Shown: positions 50,124 to 60,985 of the stretch, one piece after another
How positions within the stretch are numbered: position 1 is the stretch's first letter
How the letters are laid out: the number at the start of each line of letters is the position of its first letter
DNA from: Crocodylus rhombifer
Lineage: Eukaryota > Chordata > Crocodylia > Crocodylidae
Direction of reading: 5' to 3'
NCBI GenBank assembly: GCA_038503035.1
Contig: JAVSML010025178.1
Location: 228,149-292,148, forward strand
Length of the DNA: 64,000 nucleotides
Notes under the pieces: generated by a model
Seen by the model: only the letters and a program-made list of their open reading frames with translations
The model's database searches: none
What the model was told of the DNA's origin: nothing
Program-made: the position numbers and the translations under genes

Positions 50124-50381
50124 GGGTGTGTCTACACGTTCATTAATGCACTTTTGCTATTGCATATTAAGTTTAGTACCTTTAATGTGAGGTACTAACT
50201 AAATGAGCATTAGGCTGTCCTAATGCACAGTTGCAAAAGCACATTGCTTTTTAGTGATGCTTAATGCGCAGCAGCCTAATTTTACTGTGAATTAGTATAT
50301 TAGCATGGTCTTCCCCATGACATTCTAATGTGCAGTAAAATAGGCTACTGCACATTAAAGCACATGTGTAGACAAACCCAG
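50124..50381. mobile_element. Short inverted-repeat DNA transposon inserted in the old CR1
   Basis: The left end TGGGTGTGTCTACAC matches the inverse of the right end (TGGGTTTGTCTACAC when read on the other strand) at 14 of 15 positions. The interior has no open frame and is itself partly self-complementary, with repeated AATGCACA/TGCACATTA words. It interrupts sequence that continues as CR1 on both sides, which fixes the boundaries within a few bases. The ends resemble those of the 12.7 kb element. A clear target duplication was not resolved, so the superfamily is uncertain; hAT-like is the best guess. Confidence 0.78.
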
Positions 50382-50600
50382 TATTCCTGTAATGATTGGT
50401 CACATCAGAGCCTCACATGCAGAGATAACATGACCTCCCTGCTCCATAGTCCCCTTTTTATACATCCATGGATTGCACTAACTCTTTTGGCCACCAAATC
50501 ACCCTGGAAACTCATGTTCAGATGATTAGTCATCGTGATCCCAAATCCTTTTCAGAGTCACTGCCTCCCAGGCCATCCTGTATTCATAGCCCATGACAGG
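50382..50600 (-). mobile_element. Old CR1/L3-like LINE fragment, 5' side of the interrupted copy
   Basis: This continues the CR1 antisense begun at 49640. GTATTCCTGTAATGATTGG corresponds to the QYSSSGRT-type segment. Then come CCATGGATTGCACTAACTC, TTTTGGCCACC, CTCATGTTCAGATGATTAG and CCCAAATCCTTTTCAGAGTC. Together the two parts span about 700 bases of CR1. The upstream boundary near 50600 is approximate. Confidence 0.72.
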
Positions 50601-50889
50601 AAATCAGGAGTTACTTCATCATTATCAATGGCATTACATCTGTGTGAGAGGAGCATTGTGGCTCTAGTGTATATCTTATAAATACTTCAAAAACTTTGGG
50701 CTAACAGAATACAATACAATATAGTCATGTCACAGCTGCAATGGCATCAGAGAACTGTATTTCACAGTTGCGTCATCATAAGCATGTAGTATGATATTTA
50801 TAAATGTGTGAGACACCTGTGACAACTTGTATATCATATGCACCAGTGCCACTGAAGTATGCAAAGATGTGAACTGCAGTCAACTGCAT

Positions 50890-51172
50890 TATGATTGGCT
50901 GACTTGCCTCTGATGTCACAGTCCACTGCTCAACAGTAATTGTCTTAAAATCAAAGGGTAAGTTTAAATGACTTTTTTCTTCATGACACCAAAGCACTAA
51001 ACAAACCCAAAGATGAACTGAACAAATCAAAAGACAAATTGAGGAACATCAGTAGGCTGTGAGAAGCAGCAAGCAGAAATAGGATTCCCTGGCTCCTGAA
51101 TGCCTCAGGACACCGTGTCGTAGAGGAAAGAGAAAAGAAAGCGCTTCCAAATCCATCCACCTTCCATTTGGG
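50890..51172 (+). promoter_or_regulatory. Candidate DNAJB8 promoter and 5' untranslated region
   Basis: An inverted CCAAT box (ATTGG, 50894-50898) lies 13 bases before a CRE-like octamer TGATGTCA (50911-50918), about 255 bases upstream of the DNAJB8 start. CREM-type factors drive many haploid germ-cell genes through such sites, and mammalian DNAJB8 is testis-biased, so the pair is a plausible promoter core. No TATA box is evident and the transcription start cannot be placed. A non-coding upstream exon, as annotated for mammalian DNAJB8, is not excluded. Confidence 0.35.
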
Positions 51173-51868
51173 ATGGTGAATTATTACAAAGTTCTAGGAC
51201 TGCAAAAAAATGCCTCGCAAGATGATATTAAAAAATCCTACCGAAAGCTGGCACTAAAGTGGCACCCGGACAAGAATCCTAACAACAAGGAAGAGGCAGA
51301 AAAGGAATTCAAAGCTGTAGCTGAAGCATATGAAGTTTTATCAGACCCCCAAAAGCGCTCCAAATATGACAGGTCTACCAATGAAAGTAGGCAGAGAGGA
51401 GGGGGAGGTGCTACTGGAGGCTATTACAGCCCATTTGGTTCTGATTATGTATTCCGTAACCCGGAAGAGATCTTCAGGGAATTTTTTGGAGGAATGGACC
51501 CCTTTGCACAAGATTTCTGGGACAGTTCACTTGACAGTAATGGGAATGGTAGTGAAAACAGATACAGAGACCATAGAAGAGGACCTGGCTTTGCTGGCTT
51601 TGATGTGTTTCCTGATTTTACACAGTCATTTATGTCATTTGGTTCATTCCAACCCGGTGAGCACACTACATTTTCCTGCAGGTCCTTTGGAGGTGACACT
51701 AATGGGTCAAACAATTTCAGATCAGTCTCAACTTCTACCGAAGTTGTCAATGGCAGAAAAATCACTACCAGGAAAATCATCGAGAATGGACAAGAACGAA
51801 CTGAAGTGGAAGAAGATGGCCAGTTGACATCCATCAAAATAAATGGGATGGAACAGCTGAAATGCTAG
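51173..51868 (+). CDS. DNAJB8: DnaJ homolog subfamily B member 8-like co-chaperone, single exon
   Basis: An intact 231-residue reading frame encodes a class B J-domain protein. Residues 1-69 form the J domain, with the HPD motif at residues 31-33 in WHPDKNP; this loop stimulates the ATPase of Hsp70. A short glycine-rich stretch follows at about residues 75-85, then a Phe/Gly/Ser-rich middle containing [14 protein letters not shown], a Ser/Thr/Phe patch, and a C-terminal domain ending in EQLKC. The middle and C-terminal layout is that of DNAJB6/DNAJB8, which suppress aggregation of polyglutamine-type clients in cytosol and nucleus. The length (mammalian DNAJB8 is 232) and the EQLK ending favour DNAJB8 over the longer DNAJB6. 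The coding part is uninterrupted, as in mammalian DNAJB8, whose expression is testis-biased. The start has a favourable context (G at -3, G at +4). Orthology is inferred from recall, not from a tree; an unusual DNAJB6 retrocopy is the alternative. Confidence 0.93.
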   Translation: MVNYYKVLGLQKNASQDDIKKSYRKLALKWHPDKNPNNKEEAEKEFKAVAEAYEVLSDPQKRSKYDRSTNESRQRGGGGATGGYYSPFGSDYVFRNPEEIFREFFGGMDPFAQDFWDSSLDSNGNGSENRYRDHRRGPGFAGFDVFPDFTQSFMSFGSFQPGEHTTFSCRSFGGDTNGSNNFRSVSTSTEVVNGRKITTRKIIENGQERTEVEEDGQLTSIKINGMEQLKC

Positions 51869-51966
51869 CTAGTCACTTACTATGCACATGCACAGAAAAG
51901 TTAAATGCAAGCTGTTTGGAAGACCTCAGATGAACTTGTGTTCACTGATCTACTGCAAGTAGAGGT

Positions 51967-51972
51967 AATAAA
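51967..51972 (+). promoter_or_regulatory. Poly(A) signal AATAAA of DNAJB8 (proximal)
   Basis: A canonical AATAAA begins 99 bases after the DNAJB8 stop codon. It is followed within about 30 bases by TTGAAATTGTGA, a weakly GU-rich stretch. It would give a very short 3' untranslated region. Confidence 0.55.
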
Positions 51973-52085
51973 CGGCTTGATTGAAATTGTGACACAAGGC
52001 GTGCTGACTTTTGCATTAGTTGGAACAATTCCTTTGCAGGTAAAGGTATATAGATATGTTCTTCAAGTATAATTTTAGTAAACCT

Positions 52086-52091
52086 AATAAA
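52086..52091 (+). promoter_or_regulatory. Second AATAAA downstream of DNAJB8 (distal poly(A) signal candidate)
   Basis: A second canonical hexamer lies 120 bases beyond the first, in AT-rich unique sequence. It could serve as an alternative cleavage signal. There is no other support. Confidence 0.35.
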
Positions 52092-52430
52092 AGACTCAAT
52101 AGTAAGTATTGCAAAGGAAAAAAACTAGCCTTCCTGGCTTACTAAAGACATTAAGCTGGTTATTTTAAAGAGATTAAATGACTCTGGTGAGAAAACCAAA
52201 CTTTCTACCAGGTTTCAAGTGTGAGTTTAGTTCAACCTTCTTTATGACCCATGGGAAATGAGTTGATATTGTCCACCTCTTAGGTGACAGGCAGCCTACA
52301 TCACAGAAGGTAGTCTTATTAATAGTTTTAGCACAGGTATCAAGAACTCAAGCAGCATGAACTGTGCAATCTTTTTTCATCCTTGGAGACAGATTCGTCT
52401 TTTCAAGGTTGAAGTGTGCCAGTAAGATAG

Positions 52431-53140
52431 TTTCATAGTTTCTAGGGCTGGAAGGGACCTGAGCAGATCATCTAGTCCGACCCCCTGCCATGGCAGGAAA
52501 GAATACTGGGGTCAAATGACCCCAGCAAGATGTGCATCTAACCTCCTCTTAAAACCCCCCAGGGTAGCAGCCTGCACCACTTCTCTTGGAAGTTGGTTCC
52601 AGATCCTAGCTGCCCTGACCGTGAAGTAGCGCCTCCTGATATCTAACCTAAACCTGCCCTCTGCCAGCTTATGACCATTATTCCTGGTCACTCCTGGCAG
52701 TGCTCGGGGGAACAGCGACTCCCCCAATGCCTGCTGATCCCCCCTGACTAGTTTATAACAGGCCACAAGATCCCCCTTTTGGAGGCTGAACAGGTTCAGG
52801 TCCCATAGCCTCTCCTCGTAGGGCCTGCCCTGTTGTCCCCTGATCATACGAGTGGCCTCCTCTGCACCCTCTCCATGTTGTCCACATCCCTCTTGAAGTG
52901 CGGTGCCCAGAACTGGACGCAGTACTCCAGCTGTGGCCTGACCAGTGCCGCACAGAGGGGGAGGATCACCTCTTTGGACCTGCTCGAGATGCATCTGTGG
53001 ATGCATGACAAGGTGCGGTTGGCCTTCCTAACTGCCTCCCCACACTGCCGGCCCATGTTCATCTTGGAGTCAATGATGACCCCCAAATCCTTTTCCGCCT
53101 CTGTGCTGACAAGAGGGGAGTTCCCTAACCTGTAAGGGAA
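52431..53140 (-). mobile_element. CR1 LINE 3' fragment, 5'-truncated
   Basis: The minus strand encodes the CR1 ORF2 C-terminus: EKDLGVIIDSKMNMG near 53.1 kb, a KEVILPLCAALVRPQLEYC region, then the ARIWNQLPREVVQAATLGGF tail and a stop at 52512. The 3' end reads, on the plus strand, TTTCATAGTTTCTAGGGCTG from 52431, the antisense of the CR1 terminus. It closely resembles the C-terminal part of the 1.1-3.2 kb copy, but is truncated at the 5' side near 53140. A frameshift splits the frame around 52.85 kb. It lies 0.5 kb downstream of DNAJB8 in opposite orientation. Confidence 0.93.
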
Positions 53141-53589
53141 ACAAAGGAACTCTTCATGGGCACAGAAACTGCCCCAAGGCTAAGTGAAGAACATCAATCA
53201 TTCTGGGTGGTAAAACATGCACTAGATTCACATTTACAAAAAAAAAAATCACCAAAACAGAAAAGTCTCTATAAAAATGGATAATAAAAGAAACCTAGGT
53301 TTGATGAGTCATCCAGGACATTAAACAGAATAATTGCAATAGGAAAAACTGACAGTGGAGAGTTGTTAGCAAGAAACATTAGGAAGAACAAGTTATCTTT
53401 GAGAGGGGAAGGAAGGGCCTACTAAAAATTATAAGATTGGAGATCTGGATGAAGGAGTTGAATGTATAAGGTGCTGAATTAAGCAGATGGGTGATAAATG
53501 TGTGTGTGTAAGGGACAGATATGTCATTAGTAGCCAACGTGATCACAAAATTCCACATCTGGAACTCAACTCACCAGGCTGGCTTCTTA
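53141..53589. other. Intergenic; nothing recognised
   Basis: AT-rich unique sequence between the CR1 fragment and the hAT element. Confidence 0.5.
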
Positions 53590-53597
53590 CCTCAGTC

Positions 53598-53965
53598 CAG
53601 TAATGCTCAAACTCTGGCCCACCAGGCCATGTCATTGCCCTATAGCTATCCCCATCAGTCTAGAAATTTGGCGCTTGGGGAGCAGTACTTCATTGGCACT
53701 CCCCTGCTACCAAAGTTCTGGACCCAGGAGAAGCCCTGAAGGCCGGATGACATGGCCCTCCACGTTAGATCATACCAGCATGCAGTGAGGTCCATGCGTA
53801 ACTGGACTGGGTGCATGGCATTGGGCCAACATGCCAGACTGCATCTGTGGACTGACCCCATGCATCAACCCCATGCTGAATCAGGTCCCATACACAGGAT
53901 GTGGCTCTTGCACTGGGCCCACATGATTCATTCAGCTCATGGGCCCAGAAGACTGAACACTACAG
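53598..53965. mobile_element. hAT-type non-autonomous transposon with perfect 8-bp target duplication
   Basis: The element begins CAGTAATGCTCAAACTCTGG and its right end, read on the opposite strand, begins CTGTAGTGTTCAGTCTTCTG, giving imperfect terminal inverted repeats. It is flanked by identical octamers CCTCAGTC at 53590-53597 and 53966-53973. An 8-bp duplication with C(A/T)GT-type ends is the hallmark of hAT elements. The 368-bp interior has no transposase-like frame. Confidence 0.85.
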
Positions 53966-54194
53966 CCTCAGTCTATTATGAGTACTTTGCAAAAACCTAC
54001 CCATTCCCCTAGCATAAGCAGTGTCAATGCATTGGGTGTAGCACCAGTACACTAGAAGGGATGGTGTCTTCCATTTCTTAAAAAAAGTAATGGTTCTGAC
54101 AAGAGAAATATAAACTAGTTAATACTAAGCTAAGTTAATACATAGCTAATAGATTAGTTCATTTAATTTGTTAGGTACCGTGTGTCTATTAATA

Positions 54195-54275
54195 TTAACT
54201 AACTGATTCAATCTCCTTGTGAACATGTAAGTATTAGTACCCCCATTTTACAGATAAGTAAAGCAAGACACAGAG
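54195..54275 (-). repeat. MIR SINE, first part of a copy split by an insertion
   Basis: TTCAATCTCCTTGTGAACAT, TACCCCCATTTTACAGATAA and GTAAAGCAAGACACAGAGG are the inverse MIR consensus. The match ends abruptly after CACAGAG and resumes at about 54724 with the next consensus block. Confidence 0.75.
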
Positions 54276-54723
54276 GGTCTTTCACCCTCTACAGGTTCCC
54301 ATTTGGGGGAGGTAAGCTTCTGTTTTTTCTGTTTGTTTCTTGTTTTTTTTCACCTTTCTCTGAAGCACTGGCCACAGCTAATGGTAGGAGTTTTGACAGG
54401 GATGTAGTTGCTCAAGGTCAAACCGATCATCAGATCTGAAGTCATGAAGGGATGTTTCTCCACCTCTGACTGGCAGGGACTTTGTGGAGTTTTGCGTTCT
54501 CCTGAGCATGAGGCATGGTTTTTGGTGGGGCCTTTGTCTCCCTTGCTTTTGACCTGTAGTATGTTGCATGGTAGGGGCTGTGGATTTTGCAATGTTCTTT
54601 GTAGTGTATGTAAGCACCTGGAGCATATGATTTATAAAAATCTGGATTAAATGGTTGCTGTGAATGCTGAGAACCGGACTTAATGGAACAAGAAGCCCTT
54701 TCCCATCCCATATGTTCTTATGT
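54276..54723. mobile_element. Unclassified insertion within a MIR
   Basis: About 450 bases separate two adjacent MIR blocks. The piece contains a T-rich stretch, TCTCTGAAGCACTGGCCACA and, at the far end, CATATGTTCTTATG. Read on the other strand it begins CATAAGAACATATGGG and has TGGCCAGTGCTTCAGAG, words I associate with a widespread sauropsid interspersed repeat that starts with AGAACATAAGAA. The family name and ends are uncertain. Confidence 0.5.
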
Positions 54724-54810
54724 TGAGAGACTTACCCAAAACACACAGCTAGTGGCCAACAGAATCAGAGTTCAGAAGTTCCTGAAGTCTAGTCCCAAAA
54801 CTCCATTAAG
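54724..54810 (-). repeat. MIR SINE, second part of the split copy
   Basis: GAGACTTACCCAAAACACAC, AGCTAGTGGCCAACAGAATC and AGTTCAGAAGTTCCTGAAG follow the inverse MIR block that comes directly after the one ending at 54275. Confidence 0.7.
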
Positions 54811-57800
54811 ATTTAAATGCAGACAGAAAACTAGTAAGTGCTTGGTGAAACATATCCTAAGTGAACATGAAGTGAGCCACCAAAGGATTTAAAAATCAGA
54901 TGATCTTGCTTAGCAAGGGAATGGAACTTTCTGATAATGAAAGGGACTTTGCAAGTCATGTCAGCAATAGGAAGGATGGGAAATTTGGGAACATGCTGCT
55001 CAGCTGGAGGAAAGGAGGACAGTAGGTTAGCAGAGCACATCAAGAGATGTAAATCACAAGCCCAGTGGACCAAGCTAGGATGGAAAAACAACACCTAGAG
55101 CCTCAAATCTGACCGCACAAAGTAGGGACAAATTCAGACTGCTTAAATTCACTCCTCCTAGTGCTTTTATCTTCAGACATAAATATGCTCGTACAATGCC
55201 TAGCATAAAGGGGCTCTAAACATTAAGGGTATCTTCAGGGGCTATTGCAAGGCTAAGCAGCAACAATGTATAGAGATGATGCTATCCCAGAAGAAGTCCA
55301 GTGAAGTGCTGGTGAACTGATCAAAAGCATGGAAAGAGCTAAATCATTGTGACAGTGAAAACCTATTCAGTTAGGAAAAGACAAGTCTCTGGGAGGGATC
55401 TCAGTGGGTCATGTCAAACTATTTATGTGCATTTGATTTATGAGTTTTGACAACTGTTTGTCCATCATGCTGAGCACAAGCAGATGCTGGAGACCCGGGT
55501 ATGCTCCTCACTTGAAAAAGTCAGAATGCACAATGACTAATTGTTTGGGAGCGGAGAAGCCTGCAGGAGGCATTCAGGTTTGGGAGGAAGATGGTCACTG
55601 GATGGAGTCTTAAAGCATTGAGTGGATGTATACAAGGGAAGAAGGTGATCCAAGTCAGAAAGGCTAAGAACTTGCAAAGCTAAGGATGTATTTATATGGG
55701 AAATTTATATAAGGATGTATTTATATGGGAAATTTATATAAGCTAAAGTATGCATTTAAATCAGTAGTTCTACAGTTATATATATGGACACACTTATTCC
55801 AGTGTAATAAGTGTGCTCAAAACAAAAGATTTCACTCACAGCAGAATAAGAGTGCCCACATAGAACCTAAAATGCTGATTTCACTAGCCAGTATAGTTAA
55901 GTTATATCAGTATGACTGGTGAAACTATTCTGTAGGCAACTCCTGAGTTATGAGACTTTATTCAGACAAAACAAAGCTGAAGAGGCCTAGCACAGAGTTG
56001 GATTTAGGGCCAGACCAAGAGAAGGTTGGCTTAAGGAGTTATGTTGCACCTCATTACTGTAGAATTATTGTGAAAATGTGTTAACCCTTTGATTTATAAT
56101 GAACATCCCACAGAAGATGTGAAGGGGGTGATGGACATTTGTCTCAGTTTTCTTATCATAAACCACTCAAACTTCATGGCTGTGATAAAGCCATCAGAAC
56201 TCCAAATACCAGCACAGTCCCAGACCATTGCAGGTCCCATTCATTCCTCTACTACCCCTCTTCTCTCTCATCCACACAAACACTTATTATAACAACAAGC
56301 ACTTATTTTACTATTCTTTCCTGTCTCTTTGATCTGATCACATCTCTGCTTGTTCTGGAATCTCTTAAGAGCTCTCCCAAACTGAAGCAAAACATAAAGC
56401 AACATCTTACAAAACTGAACTACAGCATCAGGTCAAGCTCTTAAGCTGTTAGGAATCCATACTCTGTTCTGAATTTTACCACTACAGCCTCCATGCATAG
56501 CATGGACTTAGGCTCTAGATGAAAAATCTGGACCTGGGAGTTGAACTAGCTCTGCTCAGAACAGCAAGTTGTGAAATCTGGATGGATCTAGTTTTGAATC
56601 TTCAAACTCCCACCAAGTTTGGAGTTTGTTGAATCTAGCCATTAGATTCAGACGTATCTTGACTATTACATTTTCATATGTTTGCATGGATTTAAACAAA
56701 ATAATACACGCTGCATACTGTGGATCAGGATTCCTCATACTTTGCCATAGAGCAGGCCACATAGAAATGATGGGTATCTTCTTTCCCAGTCTTTAGAGTG
56801 CAGATCACTTCTATTCCCATTCAGGGTGGCAGAATCTCTTGATGGTGGCTATAACGCATGCTTGCATGGGGGAAGCTCACTATTAGGAGCTGCTTAATGA
56901 CTTTTTAGCTTCTCTTAATGAGATTGAGCAGCTGTAAACAAAGAGGAGCCAGCAGTCTGGGACCAGCCAGCTTTCTGAGAATCACCTGCAAGTTGGGGAA
57001 CGTCTGCTATACATAAATCTACCTCACAGTATCTGCTTGTATTGTTCCTCTTGTAGGTCTGCTGTGTTAATGAAATCTATCGTCTTTCAAAAAAGGTACA
57101 TTTCAGCCATGTCTAGATCACAAGCTTATTGCTTGGCAGCAGTGCCTTCAAATATACTAAGTTGCTCTACACACACTAGCTCCACAACTAGAAGTCTTGT
57201 AGTCACCTTCACACTACTCTGGAGGTGAGCTAGCTGGCACTGTCACTCAGTCCTGCCCATTAGATCATGCCCAGCAAGACAAGTAATTGGATGCAGTGCT
57301 TCCAGTGAGGAATTAATGTGCACAGAGCAGTGCAGCATGTCTGAGGGTGCCACTTCCAGTACAGTAAGTGAGTTTTTGAACCAAACCTCACTAGCGATGT
57401 TTTATTAAGAAGCTTCTATGCTTGAAGTCACACATGTACCCTGTTCCATCCATCATTCTGGAACGCAGGTGCTACAAGGCAGGCTCTTGTACTAACATGC
57501 CAAGTGAAACCTGTTTCCTGCCTACCTCTATCCAAATGACATGCCAGACTTCACTGGCTTCTCTAGTTGGAAATGCCAAGCTGGCAAGACAGCTTCCAAC
57601 CTAAACAAAGCAACCTTTCCTGACAAGAAATACAGCACTGAATCCCAAGACAAGAGCTCTTAGCAAGCAGAGACTCCATGAAAAACACAAAACTAACAAC
57701 AGCGGCCAAGACAAGTCTCCTGTCTGCACAGAGAGGCTGAGTCATTATTTTATTAACAGGCCCACAACTACTTTAATGTGGGCTTAGGCTGCAAAAACAA

Positions 57801-59269
57801 AAACATACATAAAAGCATTTGGAATTACTTCATAAAATACTAAATCACAATATTAACCGACTGACCTTTGCTCTGCACAGACCTGCTAATTTTAGCAATT
57901 ACCGCCAACAACTTGAACATATCAAGTGGGCAACTGTTTAACAATAATGACATCTGCTTGGAAAATCCAATTATGTCTAAACATCTTTAAATCCCCACTA
58001 GGGGATACCTGCTTTCTTTTTGCAACTGTTAGTCTCTGCCTAATAGGATTTTAAACTCACAGCCTGCTGCACGCTGCAGTGGCAGTGGCCTCCTCTCCCT
58101 GGAGTGGCAACAGCAGGGCTGCGATCACATTAAGCAGGAAGTGAGTCTCTCTTCTTGGACAGTGATGGAAGTGGTTTGATTTTCTGACAGACTAATCTGA
58201 TAGACAGACGCATTTGCTGGATCCCTTCACTCCAGCATTTCCCCTACAGATTCCAATCCCTACACCACCACTTCTGATGCTACGTGTATTAAGAACAACT
58301 GACCAGCCCTAGCTTGCTCCCAAAGGGTTTCCAAATCTTTAGGGGCAGATGCCTGATCTAGTGGACCCTTCCAGTGGTTTTTATCCTTTGCTGGACATCT
58401 GAAGCAAGTTCGTCCTGTAATAACAAATTGAATCATGAGCCCATACTGACAGTTCCCATTGGCTGGCCAGTTTCAAATATTTTGATCTGTTCAGTGCCCA
58501 CAGCAGGGCACTGAATAAGGGGTTCTTCTAATGCAGGACTCATCTCTGCAAAGAGATAAGCTTGTGGACACCTAACATAAACTGCCTCACTTCCCATTCA
58601 CACTGATCCAAGCCATCTCTCCTCCCACTCACAATCATGCAAATACCTCAGCTACAATAACCAGGAAATCACTTTTGGGTATTTAACTGTCTTTAATGTG
58701 ATGAACATGTTATTCTTTCTGGAATTCTTTCTGAAGTTTCAATCAACATTTTGCTTTTAGCTTCACCTCCACATCCCAATTGCTCTGTTCCCCCCTTCCC
58801 CCGCACCTCCTGTTCCCTAGCCACTTTGTTCCTTCTCCTCTGAAAAGGGCAAGGAGAAAGGTACCACTGTTTACTCCCGGCTCCTTTATGTAGCAGCAAG
58901 AAGACAGGTAGGGTACCTCCTCTTCCACATTTCAGCTACATTTCCAGGTGTTTCATTTCTTCATTGTAAAGAAGCCTCAAGGAGGAAGAGCAAGCCTTGT
59001 GAGTTCAGCCAACAGCTTATAAACCTCCCCAGACATGGCCTAGTACATAGCCTCCTAGACTCTTTACAGATAACTATAATGGTAAGTACCCTGTTTAGAT
59101 CCCATTTATATTGCTGCAAATCACTGAGCTCAAACAAGTAACATCATAACATCACAGTAAACCAAGCACTCACCAGTTGGTCTTGAACAAACTGCACTAA
59201 ACAGACCACCAAAACTTGACCATATTCACTACTAGGACCCACATAATCCCAGGCTCACCAAACCATTCA
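54811..59269. other. Intergenic; nothing recognised except a tandem duplication
   Basis: The 29-bp duplication at 55682 is the only structure. No exon-like or transposon features were identified. Confidence 0.5.
55682..55739. repeat. Perfect 29-bp tandem duplication
   Basis: A 29-base unit starting AAGGATGTATTTATATGGGA occurs twice in tandem without a mismatch (55682-55710 and 55711-55739). Perfect identity implies a recent event or an assembly artefact. Confidence 0.9.
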
Positions 59270-60985
59270 CAATGGCAGATAATGAAGCTGGTAACAATTC
59301 ACTGAAGAAGAATAAAACAGCAGGCCTGAGCAACATCTGGAAGGAACAAGCAAAAACACTTCAGATCAAAAACCTGGGACCAGTTACTTCATTTATATAA
59401 CTTCTCTGTGGCTATTCATGACATTCCAAAGCTGTGGTGACAAATCTGAATAACGGCACTCCTCAAACTGCATAAAAATCCAGTGGAAACCAAGAGTTTC
59501 TGATCTGTCTTCTCTAATGCCATGTCTACAAGCGTTTGGAAAGGCTCATACTAACCTGCATCACACTACATGTCAACAAGATGTTGATCCCAGAGCAAGC
59601 TGGATTCTATTCAGAGAAATCATACACAAACCAGCTGCTCAGTTTTACCCAATATATTGAAGTTGGTTTTGCAAAAAGTCATGGGAGCTGAATTTTTAGG
59701 CCTATTGGCAGTATATGATACAATCCATCATCAAAGGCCATTGAACAAATTGCTGCAGATGATTCAAGATTTGCATTTCACTGAGCTCTTTCAAATTCTC
59801 TTTGTAGAACAGGATAGAAAGTAAAGTCACTGGTGCTGACAAAGAATGACCTTTCACAAGGCAGTATGTTGGCCCGTTACTGGTTATAATATACCGCTGA
59901 TCAGTCCACGTCACCTGGGTGTCAGGGACCAAGATAAGTTTCATTTTTGTAGAGGACTTCAGTGTAAGAGCTCAAAGCAAGGACCTTTGCCAAGTCAAAA
60001 TAATCCAGATAGCCACCTTAATGCTACTGATGTACCCTGAGAAAAAGCAACTATGAGACAACTGGACTAAGCCTCAGGTATCTGAGCTCCACTTGAGAAA
60101 CATAGATGTGAAGGGAGAATTCAGTGTCACATTTCTAAATATTCTAAAAATTTCTAACAGAAGACCACCCCACTGCTCAATCCTGTTTACCTTGAGTATG
60201 ACTTTCAAGCAATACTTGACTTACAAGACACATCTCAAGAAAGCCAAGGTGATTGTGAGTTCACAAGGTACCTCACCTAGAAATTGGTCAACCTCAAGTG
60301 GAGAGGGAATGCCTCTTAGGCTAACCACACTGGCATTTTGTTATTCTGCAGTGGAGCATGTGAGGTCACTATGGAACAGGTCAATGAATGCAGAAAGGAC
60401 TGACACAGTGCTGAAAGAACGCTGCAGAAGCATCACTGACTGCCTCTAACCAACCAGCGTTGGCAGCCTTTATCTATTGACTGGTACTGCAACTCCAGAT
60501 ACTAGAAGGACTGTGGTAAATTGTATACACAGTACATGCAGACCATGTATTCAAGGCATCAGTTCTACCATTATATGCTTGCTGACAGGTGACTTAAGTC
60601 TCTTCAGAGCTATATTACCATAATTGAACCTCTCAGCTCACCTCTGAAATGTTTGTGGCTGGAACTGTGGTACACTCAACTGCAAACAACATCAGTAGTT
60701 GCTAAGATGGACCAGCGGAAATTCCCCCATGAGGGACAGAACTTTGGGCAGTCTGGCAATGCATGAACGACCTTCGCATGGGTGTCACTTGCTCTACACT
60801 TAAGAAATTGATTGATCAGGTCCAAAACACAAATGGCATCAATGGCAAAGCAGATGTACCTCACCTGCTTCAGTGTCACCTGTTGGAAGAGGTGCATGCA
60901 GCTGATCAATTTAACCCTTTAGTGACTGCAAGGGCTTTGTGTCTGCAAATAGTCATCACTGGTTTGATTATGTTGGTATAATGGA
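59270..60985 (+). mobile_element. Second Jockey-superfamily non-LTR fragment, heavily decayed
   Basis: Conceptual translation over three shifting frames gives the landmarks of the same family as the 46.4-47.9 kb copy, in order. They are KKNKTAGLSNIWKEQAKTL near 59.3 kb, a YKRLERLILTCITL block near 59.55 kb, LIPEQAGFYSEKSYTNQLL near 59.6 kb, LAVYDTIHHQRPLNKLLQ near 59.72 kb and LTTLAFCYSAVEHVRSLWNR near 60.34 kb. CRSITDCL near 60.43 kb, LYLLTGTATPDTRRT and a terminal HLLQCHLLEEVHAADQF near 60.88 kb complete the set. The HLLxCHLL segment is the C-terminal zinc-like motif. Stops are frequent and the YADD region is not recognisable. Its AYDTVNH-type wording suggests a different subfamily from the minus-strand copy (AYDTVWH type). 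Confidence 0.8.

Noticed and set aside
1..51172. GATA2 zinc-finger exons
   Set aside because: No Cys-x2-Cys GATA-finger reading frame was noticed, but exons lacking ATG were not scanned exhaustively, so absence is not proven.
51330..51837. Long frames in other registers over DNAJB8
   Set aside because: Shadows of the real gene in other frames and on the other strand.
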